From NCBI GenBank assembly GCA_964036665.1, contig OZ038531.1, positions 10,912,168 through 10,976,167 of the forward strand: DNA of 64,000 bases, given 5' to 3'. The position numbers were made by a program, and so were the translations under genes. The stretch comes from Gordius sp. MW1 (lineage: Eukaryota > Nematomorpha > Gordioida > Gordea > Gordiidae). Each line of letters opens with the position of its first letter. Positions within the stretch are counted from its first letter, which is position 1. Below the pieces are notes generated by a model. It was not told the DNA's origin, did no database searches, and saw nothing but the letters and a program-made list of their open reading frames with translations. Of the stretch, positions 20,107 to 28,259 are shown piece after piece.

Positions 20107-20519
20107 AATGTATACGCATCTTGTGGTATGCGCGTAGTCTCTCTCCCCCCCATTGCTCTTTACGCGATATATTATAACCATCATTATTTAGCTCGGATTT
20201 ATTTATAGACGCGTAGTAATAAAAACGCGTTTCTTTTCTTTATGGGATTCTTTTGTTAATATTAATCATATGATGTCAATCCGCGCTTGATACACATCTT
20301 TCTCTTTGTTCTTATAATAATTAAGATTCTTTCGAGTATTATCTTATTCGCCGATTCTTGGGCATCGTATATTTAAATAAAGATAAATGAATACTAAACG
20401 GAGATTTAGGGTAAGATTGAAAAGCACATTTAATAATAATCAATAATCATAAAATCTAATAATAATAATAACCATCTTTAATAACTTAAATCTTTTTTAA
20501 CTTTGCTTATTACAATGAG
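20107..20519 (+). promoter_or_regulatory. Promoter/first-exon cassette, copy 0
   Basis: The conserved cassette runs from a GGTATGCGCGTAGTCTCTC block through GACGCGTAGTAAT and a TATA-like GTATATTTAAATAAAG (about 20368-20382) to ATG (20387) and eight codons MNTKRRFR. A splice donor GTAAGA follows (20411). The next acceptor candidate is before TGCGAAATAGAGCG (exon from 20520), which would join in phase 0. Promoter activity is inference from layout. Confidence 0.5.
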
Positions 20520-20763
20520 TGCGAAATAGAGCGCCGAGAGTATGTGATTCCGGTGCTGTGGAACGCTATTGCAGTTCTGGAAAATTCTGTCGGTACCTGT
20601 TGGTGGACAAGATGACGCGGTGGTATTTAACGTGTAGAACGAGGTTTCGGATATGCATGAGCGCACGTGTAACCCAGAAGCGAATTAATAACCCATTTTC
20701 GACGTTAATCGTCGGTACACTTTCGGGTGTGGCGCCTACGGGTGCGGTGTCTACGAACGCGTT
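20520..20763 (+). pseudogene. Unidentified exon-like segment, unit A
   Basis: This starts at a possible acceptor (AG at 20518-20519) and reads CEIERREYVIPVLWNAIA in the frame set by the upstream ATG cassette, then stops after about 35 codons. A second overlapping frame stays open to 20770 and ends LSGVAPTGAVSTNAFN. Units B (22809) and C (25427) have the same segment with small indels that change which frame is open, suggesting relaxed or lost coding. No family recognised. Confidence 0.35.
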
Positions 20764-21180
20764 TAATTAATTCGGAGGCTTAATGCCTGTTATGACCTGT
20801 TTTTTTGGCTTTGATGCCCTATCACCTTTAATTAGGTTTGATGAGGTGGAGTTTTCTGGGGAAAATTGCCGGTGCGCATGATGGATTGATTTTTGGAGTT
20901 AATTACCTCGCATGTACGAAGGAAAGTTAATACCATCGTTGTCAGGTCCAAGGTTACCGTTATGGAGTTCATAGCTCCCAGGTGATTATGGTAGGCGGAG
21001 TTGCATTTATGCGAGATACGCCTGATGACATTTTTTGACAGTCGCTGATACCTATGTCGGCGCCGATAGCTGCATGTGGTATAGCGACGTCACTAGTAAT
21101 TTAACGGAGATATCGTATGCTTTTGGTCGAAAGGCTAGCAGCTCTTATTGAGAGGCGGCCTAGACGACTTAGAGTGGCTA
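20764..21180 (+). pseudogene. Unidentified broken coding stretch, unit A
   Basis: Codon-like runs appear in alternating frames: FDALSPLIRFDEVEFSGENC (20806-20865), then VNTIVVRSKVTVMEFIAPR (to ~20980), then MVGGVAFMRDTPDDIF and TYVGADSCMWYSDVTSNLTE (to ~21140). In units B and C an extra T in a T-run fuses the last two pieces into one frame. They do not assemble into a single frame in any unit. I recognise no domain. Confidence 0.35.
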
Positions 21181-21193
21181 AGATGTTTCTGTC

Positions 21194-21730
21194 TTGCTTT
21201 ATGGGGGAAAAAACAAAAAGAAGCTACTTGGGGTTGCGTTTAACGAAAACAACTGGGTGAAGTATCCCGAACCCAACGCCCAATACATTGACAAAAATTC
21301 CACTCTCCCCCTAGCAAGCTTGAAGGGTATGGTGCGTTTTAATTTTATGGTCAACGACAAAATTAAATCGGAAGGCCTAATCAGAAAAACGATCCTGAAA
21401 ACGTTCAACAATACAATTCGATACGTACGTCCGAACAATGGACAGCGGTCAACAACTCAAATCCGACGACCGTGCTTAAAAGTCAACAATCGGGTCGGAG
21501 GAGGTTATCGTGAAGGGTATGGTGTTGTAGTCTTACTACACGACTCCACTCTCATCCATCTACGCAGCAAGACCAGCTGCGCTTTCCTCATCTTATTTCG
21601 CTTATTTATTAGTGTCTGTATACGCATCTTAATGTATATGCATATTAATGTATACGCATCTTGTGGTATGCGCGTAGTCTCTCTCCCCCCATTGCTCTTT
21701 AAGCGATATATTATAACCATCATTATTTAG
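21194..21730 (+). CDS. Unidentified ORF, unit A (178 codons)
   Basis: The hydrophilic, protein-like part runs from VAFNENNWVKYPEPN through LASLKGMVRFNFMVNDKIK, LIRKTILKTFNNTIRYVRP and VGGGYREGYG; after about residue 115 the frame enters the cassette DNA and is probably not coding. Relative to units B and C it lacks one codon (GAC) after PEPN, an in-frame 3-bp difference. The start is the first ATG; an upstream exon is possible. No signal peptide, membrane segment or known domain was recognised. The opposite strand is also open, so strand is inferred from composition. Confidence 0.4.
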   Translation: MLYGGKNKKKLLGVAFNENNWVKYPEPNAQYIDKNSTLPLASLKGMVRFNFMVNDKIKSEGLIRKTILKTFNNTIRYVRPNNGQRSTTQIRRPCLKVNNRVGGGYREGYGVVVLLHDSTLIHLRSKTSCAFLILFRLFISVCIRILMYMHINVYASCGMRVVSLPPLLFKRYIITIII

Positions 21731-22031
21731 CTCGGATTTATTTATAGACGCGTAGTAATACAAACGCGTTTCTTTTCATTATGGGATTCATTTGTTTATA
21801 TTAATCATATGATGTCAATCCGCGCTTGATTTACATCTTTTTCTTTGTTTTTATAATAATTAAGATTCTTTCGAGTATTATCTTATTCGCCGATTCTTCG
21901 GCATCGTGTATTTAAATAAAGGATAAATGAATACTAAACGGAGATTTAAGGTAAGATTGAAAATCCCATTTAATAATAATAATAAAATCTAATAATTAAA
22001 CCTTAATTCTTTTTATTTTTGGTTATTACAG
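21660..22031 (+). promoter_or_regulatory. Promoter/first-exon cassette, copy 1
   Basis: Same layout as copy 0: TATTTAAATAAAGG, ATG at 21927, codons MNTKRRFK, donor GTAAGA at 21951, and a TTATTACAG acceptor ending at 22031 (81-bp intron). The acceptor leads into TACCGTGCTTAGAAG, which does not continue the ATG frame beyond a few codons. Confidence 0.5.
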
Positions 22032-22222
22032 TACCGTGCTTAGAAGTCAACAATCAGGTCGGAGGAGGTTATCGTGAAGGGTATGATGTTGTAGTTGCTT
22101 ACTACACGAGTATTTCCTTACCCCACCCTCATCTATCTTCACGATTAATTACGCATAGTAAGACCAGCTGCGCTGGCAAGGCAATTATACTTGAAGGAGC
22201 GTACGGGGCATTTATTCTGTGA
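22032..22222 (+). pseudogene. Terminal-exon-like segment VGGGYREGYD, unit A
   Basis: After a clear acceptor the frame reads CLEVNNQVGGGYREGYDVVV ... EGAYGAFIL and stops at 22222. Its first half duplicates the CLKVNNRVGGGYREGYG segment at the end of the upstream ORF (about 21475-21525), so the locus contains an internal exon duplication. An identical copy lies in unit B at 24324-24514. Function unknown. Confidence 0.45.
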
Positions 22223-22306
22223 ACTCACACACACACACAAACCCTGTGTAACATCTGTGTACTAATTTCGATATAGATTTATTTACGTGCTTGTTAGTCC
22301 CTCTCT

Positions 22307-22335
22307 CCCCCCCCCCCCCCCCCCCCCCCCCCCCC
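22307..22335 (+). repeat. Poly-C tract (29 C), unit A
   Basis: A run of 29 C is joined directly to TAATAACGTAACTC. In unit B the corresponding run (24599-24615) is followed by a complete cassette before the same sequence resumes. Confidence 0.9.
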
Positions 22336-22808
22336 ATAATAACGTAACTCTTAATCAGTAACTAATCTTTAAACTCTAAATAATAATCTTTTATACTATC
22401 TTGTGTTCTTAATCTTTCTTACAGTGGTGATAGCGGAAAACGATACTAAAATAATTTATGGCTTAAAAGTTTTATAAGAAAGATGATAATTTTTTGGAGT
22501 TTATATTTTTGGATTAAGGTTAAAAGTAATATGTTAAAATTTAAATTTAAACGAAATTTTGGGGTGATGTTTGATTTAATAAGATGAGTTTGGCAGTATT
22601 TTGAAATTTTATAAATTAGTGCTTAAGTTCCAATAGAATCGCGCGACGGTAAACATTTTTAATAATGCATGTTTTATTCCTTCAAATTTTTTCGCTTTTG
22701 CTTTTTTCGCATGGAATTCATTTAATATTTTTTAAATATGATTGACGCGCATGTGACCGTCAATCGCTATCCGTCATTGTCCTTGATTGATCAGCTGGTA
22801 TCTGACAG

Positions 22809-23470
22809 TGCGAAATAGAGCGCCGAGAGTATGTGATCCCGGTGCTGTGGAACGCTATTGCTCCTGGAAAATTCTGTCGGTACCTGCTGGTGGACAAGAT
22901 GACGCGGTAGTATTAACGTGTAGGACGAGGTTTCGGATATGCATGAGCACACGTGTAACCCAGAAGCAAATTAATAACCCATTTTCGACGTTAATCGTCG
23001 GTACACTTTCGGGTGTGGCGCCTACTGGTGCGGCGTCTACGGACGCGTTTAATTAATTCGAGGCTTAATGCCTGTTATGACCTGTTTTTTTTGGCTTTAT
23101 GTCCTATCACCTTTAATTAGGTTTGATGAGGTGGAGTTTTCTGGGTGGGCAAATTGCCGGTGCGCATGATGGATTGATTTTTGGAGTTAATTACCTCGCA
23201 TGTACGAAGGGAAGTTAATACCATCGTTGTCAGGTCCAAGGTTACCGTTATGGAGTTCATAGCTCCCAGGTGATTATGGTAGGCGGAGTTGCATTTATGC
23301 GAGATACGCCTGATGACATTTTTTTGACAGTCGCTGATACCTATGTCGGCGCCGATAGCTGCATGTGGTATAGCGACGTCACTAGTAATTTAACGGAGAT
23401 ATCGTATGCTTTTGGTCGAAAGGCTAGCAGCTCTTATTGAGAGGCGGCCTAGACGACTTAGAGTGGCTAA
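22809..23470 (+). pseudogene. Unidentified broken coding stretch, unit B
   Basis: Counterpart of 20520-21180. It starts after a better acceptor (CTGACAG) and reads CEIERREYVIPVLWNAIAPG then KFCRYLLVDKMTR before a stop. Later pieces include MVGGVAFMRDTPDDIFLTVA continuing through GADSCMWYSDV in one frame to about 23440. Frames still do not join. No family recognised. Confidence 0.35.
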
Positions 23471-23482
23471 GATGTTTCTGTC

Positions 23483-24022
23483 TTGCTTTATGGGGGAAAA
23501 AACAAAAAGAAGCTACTTTGGGTTGCGTTTAACGAAAACAACTGGGTGAAGTATCCCGAACCCAACGACGCCCAATACATTGACAAAAATTCCACTCTCC
23601 CCCTAGCAAGCTTGAAGGGTATGGTGCGTTTTAATTTTATGGTCAACGACAAAATTAAATCGGAAGGCCTAATCAGAAAAACGATCCTGAAAACGTTCAA
23701 CAATACAATTCGATACGTACGTCCGAACAATGGACAGCGGTCAACAACTCAAATCCGACGACCGTGCTTAAAAGTCAACAATCGGGTCGGAGGAGGTTAT
23801 CGTGAAGGGTATGGTGTTGTAGTCTTACTACACGACTCCACTCTCATCCATCTACGCAGCAAGACCAGCTGCGCTTTCCTCATCTTATTTCGCTTATTTA
23901 TTAGTGTCTGTATACGCATCTTAATGTATATGCATATTAATGTATACGCATCTTGTGGTATGCGCGTAGTCTCTCTCCCCCCATTGCTCTTTAAGCGATA
24001 TATTATAACCATCATTATTTAG
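23483..24022 (+). CDS. Unidentified ORF, unit B (179 codons)
   Basis: Near-identical to the unit A ORF, with the extra codon giving PEPNDAQYIDKNSTLPL. The credible part ends after GGYREGYG; the remainder reads into cassette DNA. One base near the start (ACTTTGGG versus ACTTGGGG) changes a residue. Confidence 0.4.
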   Translation: MLYGGKNKKKLLWVAFNENNWVKYPEPNDAQYIDKNSTLPLASLKGMVRFNFMVNDKIKSEGLIRKTILKTFNNTIRYVRPNNGQRSTTQIRRPCLKVNNRVGGGYREGYGVVVLLHDSTLIHLRSKTSCAFLILFRLFISVCIRILMYMHINVYASCGMRVVSLPPLLFKRYIITIII

Positions 24023-24323
24023 CTCGGATTTATTTATAGACGCGTAGTAATACAAACGCGTTTCTTTTCTTTATGGGATTCATTTGTTTATATTAATCAT
24101 ATGATGTCAATCCGCGCTTGATTTACATCTTTTTCTTTGTTTTTATAATAATTAAGATTCTTTCGAGTATTATCTTATTCGCCGATTCTTCGGCATCGTG
24201 TATTTAAATAAAGGATAAATGAATACTAAACGGAGATTTAAGGTAAGATTGAAAATCCCATTTAATAATAATAATAAAATCTAATAATTAAACCTTAATT
24301 CTTTTTATTTTTGGTTATTACAG
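23950..24323 (+). promoter_or_regulatory. Promoter/first-exon cassette, copy 2
   Basis: ATG at 24219, codons MNTKRRFK, donor GTAAGA at 24243, acceptor ending 24323 (81-bp intron), then the VGGGYREGYD segment. Essentially identical to copy 1. Confidence 0.5.
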
Positions 24324-24514
24324 TACCGTGCTTAGAAGTCAACAATCAGGTCGGAGGAGGTTATCGTGAAGGGTATGATGTTGTAGTTGCTTACTACACG
24401 AGTATTTCCTTACCCCACCCTCATCTATCTTCACGATTAATTACGCATAGTAAGACCAGCTGCGCTGGCAAGGCAATTATACTTGAAGGAGCGTACGGGG
24501 CATTTATTCTGTGA
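24324..24514 (+). pseudogene. Terminal-exon-like segment VGGGYREGYD, unit B
   Basis: Identical in sequence to 22032-22222, ending in AYGAFIL and TGA, followed by a short CA microsatellite and the poly-C tract. Confidence 0.45.
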
Positions 24515-24598
24515 ACTCACACACACACACAAACCCTGTGTAACATCTGTGTACTAATTTCGATATAGATTTATTTACGTGCGTGTTAGTCCCTCTCT

Positions 24599-24615
24599 CC
24601 CCCCCCCCCCCCCCC
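24599..24615 (+). repeat. Poly-C tract (17 C), unit B
   Basis: A 17-C run within CTCTCTC...CTCCC. It marks the junction between the terminal-exon-like segment and cassette copy 3. Confidence 0.9.
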
Positions 24616-24624
24616 TCCCATATC

Positions 24625-25042
24625 ATCTCTCTCTTATTTATCAGTGTCTGTATACGCATCTTAAGGTATACGCATTTTAAAGCATGCGCATCTTGACGTA
24701 TACGCGTAGGCCCTCTCCCCCCATCGTTCTCTACGCGACTTATTTACGTGTAGGAATACATCACATGATACACAGCGAGTATTCCCATCATTATTTACCC
24801 GTAGATATACATCACATGATATCTTTTTCTTTTATAATAATTAAGATTCTTTCGAGTATTATCTTATTTGCCGATTCTTGGGCATCGTATATTTAAATAA
24901 AGGATAAATGAATACTAAACGGAGATTTAAGGTAAGATTGAAAATCCTTGTTAATAATAACGTAACTCTTAATCAGTAACTAATCTTTAAACTCTAAATA
25001 ATAATCTTTTATACTATCTTGTGTTCTTAATCTTTCTTACAG
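24625..25042 (+). promoter_or_regulatory. Promoter/first-exon cassette, copy 3 (absent from unit A)
   Basis: A more diverged cassette with GTATATTTAAATAAAGG, ATG at 24908, MNTKRRFK and donor GTAAGA at 24932. Possible acceptors are at 25042 (CTTACAG) and 25426 (CTGACAG); the latter joins to CEIERREYVIP in phase 0. Confidence 0.5.
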
Positions 25043-25426
25043 TGGTGATAGCGGAAAACGATACTAAAATAATTTATGGCTTTAAAGTTTTATAAGAAAG
25101 ATGATAATTTTTTGGAGTTTATATTTTTGGATTAAGGTTAAAAGTAATATGTTAAAATTTAAATTTAAACGAAATTTTGGGGTGATGTTTGATTTAATAA
25201 GATGAGTTTGGCAGTATTTTGAAATTTTATAAATTAGTGCTTAAGTTCCAATAGAATCGCGCGACGGTAAACATTTTTAATAATGCATGTTTTATTCCTT
25301 CAAATTTTTTCGCTTTTGCTTTTTTCGCATGGAATTCATTTAATATTTTTTAAATATGATTGACGCGCATGTGACCGTCAATCGCTATCCGTCATTGTCC
25401 TTGATTGATCAGCTGGTATCTGACAG

Positions 25427-26090
25427 TGCGAAATAGAGCGCCGAGAGTATGTGATCCCGGTGCTGTGGAACGCTATTGCTCCTGGAAAATTCTGTCGGTA
25501 CCTGCTGGTGGACAAGATGACGCGGTAGTATTAACGTGTAGGACGAGGTTTCGGATATGCATGAGCACACGTGTAACCCAGAAGCAAATTAATAACCCAT
25601 TTTCGACGTTAATCGTCGGTACACTTTCGGGTGTGGCGCCTACTGGTGCGGCGTCTACGGACGCGTTTAATTAATTCGAGGCTTAATGCCTGTTATGACC
25701 TGTTTTTTTTGGCTTTATGTCCTATCACCTTTAATTAGGTTTGATGAGGTGGAGTTTTCTGGGTGGGCAAATTGCCGGTGCGCATGATGGATTGATTTTT
25801 GGAGTTAATTACCTCGCATGTACGAAGGGAAGTTAATACCATCGTTGTCAGGTCCAAGGTTACCGTTATGGAGTTCATAGCTCCCAGGTGATTATGGTAG
25901 GCGGAGTTGCATTTATGCGAGATACGCCTGATGACATTTTTTTGACAGTCGCTGATACCTATGTCGGCGCCGATAGCTGCATGTGGTATAGCGACGTCAC
26001 TAGTAATTTAACGGAGATATCGTATGCTTTTGGTCGAAAGGCTAGCAGCTCTTATTGAGAGGCGGCCTAGACGACTTAGAGTGGCTAAGA
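25427..26090 (+). pseudogene. Unidentified broken coding stretch, unit C
   Basis: Repeat of 22809-23470 at an offset of 2618 bp with almost no differences, including the same stops. The shared stops mean they predate the B/C duplication. Confidence 0.35.
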
Positions 26091-26100
26091 TGTTTCTGTC

Positions 26101-26541
26101 TTGCTTTATGGGGGAAAAAACAAAAAGAAGCTACTTGGGGTTGCGTTTAACGAAAACAACTGGGTGAAGTATCCCGAACCCAACGACGCCCAATACATTG
26201 ACAAAAATTCCACTCTCCCCCTAGCAAGCTTGAAGGGTATGGTGCGTTTTAATTTTATGGTCAACGACAAAATTAAATCGGAAGGCCTAATCAGAAAAAC
26301 GATCCTGAAAACGTTCAACAATACAATTCGATACGTACGTCCGAACAATGGACAGCGGTCAACAACTCAAATCCGACGACCGTGCTTAAAAGTCAACAAT
26401 CGGGTCGGAGGAGGTTATCGTGAAGGGTATGGTGTTGTAGTCTTACTACACGACTCCACTCTCATCCATCTACGCAGCAAGACCAGCTGCGCTTTCCTCA
26501 TCTTATTTCGCTTATTTATTAGTGTCTGTATACGCATCTGA
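26101..26541 (+). CDS. Unidentified ORF, unit C (146 codons)
   Basis: Same ORF as in unit B but ended at 26541 by a T-to-G change (CTTAATG to CTGAATG) in the cassette part of the frame; the credible N-terminal 115 residues are unaffected. Confidence 0.4.
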   Translation: MLYGGKNKKKLLGVAFNENNWVKYPEPNDAQYIDKNSTLPLASLKGMVRFNFMVNDKIKSEGLIRKTILKTFNNTIRYVRPNNGQRSTTQIRRPCLKVNNRVGGGYREGYGVVVLLHDSTLIHLRSKTSCAFLILFRLFISVCIRI

Positions 26542-26569
26542 ATGTATATGCATATTAATGTATACGCAT

Positions 26570-26955
26570 CTTGTGGTATGCGCGTAGTCTCTCTCCCCCC
26601 ATTGCTCTTTACGCGATATATTATAACCATCATTATTTAGCTCGAATTTATTTATAGACGCGTAGTAATACAAACGCGTTTCTTTTCTTTATGGAATTCT
26701 TTTGTTAATATTAATCATATGATGTCAATCCGCGCTTGATACACATCTTTCTCTTTGTTCTTATTATAATTAAGATTCTTTTGAGTATTATCTTATTCGC
26801 CGATACTTGGGCATCGTATATTTAAATAAAGGATAAATAAATACTAAACGGAGGTTTAAGGTAAGATTGAAAAGCTCATTTAATAATAATAATAATAAAC
26901 AAATCTAATAATAATAATCTTTTACATTATCACTTAGGTTTTATCTTTATTACAG
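26570..26955 (+). promoter_or_regulatory. Promoter/first-exon cassette, copy 4 (start codon lost)
   Basis: TATTTAAATAAAGG and donor GTAAGA (26861) are kept, but the ATG is ATA (GGATAAATAAATACT). The acceptor TTATTACAG ends at 26955 and leads into unrelated DNA. Confidence 0.5.
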
Positions 26956-26960
26956 AAAGT

Positions 26961-27908
26961 AATTTCATTAAATTTAGGCTCGTAAAAAAATTATCGAAAT
27001 AAATAATTTATAGACCTAATTATGGAGGTAGTTGATTAAATAAGTCTAATATGACCACTCCTCCTAACCGATTTTGTTTGGTTGATTTACGGAAAATTTA
27101 GCCTCCTGTTAAGGTTAAAATGTGACAAGGTAACCATTTTTGTTAGCACACCACATTATAGCCTAAACGAAAAGGCTAACCTTTTATAAATTGTTTTGCA
27201 ATGTGGTGCCCAAAATAAGGAACCATACACTCTTCCATGGATATGTGAGAAGAGCTATTTAAAGTTGCTTTTAAACTTAAAAGGCTACATTTTCCTCAGA
27301 GTCACCACAGCCCTGCGGCTTAAAGACTTCATCATTGTCTGTCCAATTAAACATGCTTTTATCTTGATGATTCACTATGATGTCTGACCACCTCTATTCA
27401 AAAATTAAGCATAGAACGGGGCAAATGTTGAAGGTAGAAATCCATTTCGTCTACCACTTTCCACATCCGTGTCTCGTTGTTTTGGAGGAAAAATTATAAC
27501 TTCATCAATATCTACATTGGGTTTTGTCTAACTCCTCTATTATATCTATCATAGATCTAATTAAAAAATATTTTACAAATTTTAAAAAAATTATATAATA
27601 AGGCGTTATAAAATTAAAATGTAGCATTTAATTATAAAAGGGTAACGATGGCTATTAAAATCAATATATGATACACTTAATCTTGAATGTGCTTTAAAAT
27701 TATATCCCTTTTCACAAATTTAAAATAACAATTAAAGATCCTTACATAATTATAAAATTTTTTACCTCAAAGCGATATTAACTTTGTATTAAGGATATTT
27801 TTAAATATTTTTTGCTATGATTATACGAGATTTCTTATAAAAAATTAAATTAAAGCAAATAAAAAGTAGCATTATTCATTTACTTAAGCTTAGGTATTGA
27901 CCTCTGCC
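26961..27908. other. AT-rich stretch, no gene recognised
   Basis: Only a small hairpin (CACCACATT ... AATGTGGTG, about 27147-27211) was noticed. The short open frame at 27196-27387 has no recognisable content. Confidence 0.5.
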
Positions 27909-28250
27909 CAGTGTAACCTACAGGTTACAATTATTCCCATTTTATTTAACCAAAAACCATCAAATTTCATATCAAAATAATTGAGAAAGTGTCAAGATTT
28001 TAATGATACAAATTAGAATAAGATTACTTACGGTTGAGTTTCCATTTCTAATGAATATATGAGAAGCAGTCGAAATTCCAAAATTAGCGATATTTGAGAC
28101 CATATTATTAAAGAAAGAGGAAAGGGAATAAAAGATATCAGCTGATTCGCCTAATTGTGCTCTTTCATATTCAATTTAAAAAATAAATATTTTTTGCAAT
28201 AGTTTCAAAATTATAAGCGTTTAAAGTGGTGTCACCTATAGGTTACACTG
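27909..28250. mobile_element. TIR MITE, copy 2, at the satellite edge
   Basis: Ends are CAGTGTAACCTACAGGTTAC on the left and the complement CAGTGTAACCTATAGGTGAC on the right, the same family as 16629-16985. It is followed by GGTACCTGTC-like sequence (GTACCTGTC to 28259) and then immediately by satellite starting GAAATTCAGCACTC. No target duplication was identified. Confidence 0.65.
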
Positions 28251-28259
28251 GTACCTGTC

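Larger units (their letters stand above)
19970..26960 (+). repeat. Tandemly duplicated locus, three units of 2.3-2.6 kb
   Basis: Homologous landmarks (TGCGAAATAGAGCG) lie at 20520, 22809 and 25427: spacings 2289 and 2618. Units B and C are nearly identical over most of their length. Unit A lacks one promoter-like cassette (~330 bp) next to a poly-C tract, which explains its shorter length. A partial unit precedes (19970-20519), and the third unit ends after the last cassette at about 26955. The locus is GC-richer than its surroundings. No transposon termini or transposase were found, so this looks like serial duplication of one locus. Confidence 0.85.

Noticed and set aside
19878-20153. Minus-strand frame over cassette DNA (and equivalents at 21505, 23797, 26415)
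   Set aside because: It covers the repeated TATACGCAT-type cassette DNA and mirrors plus-strand frames; no protein-like conservation beyond the DNA repeat.
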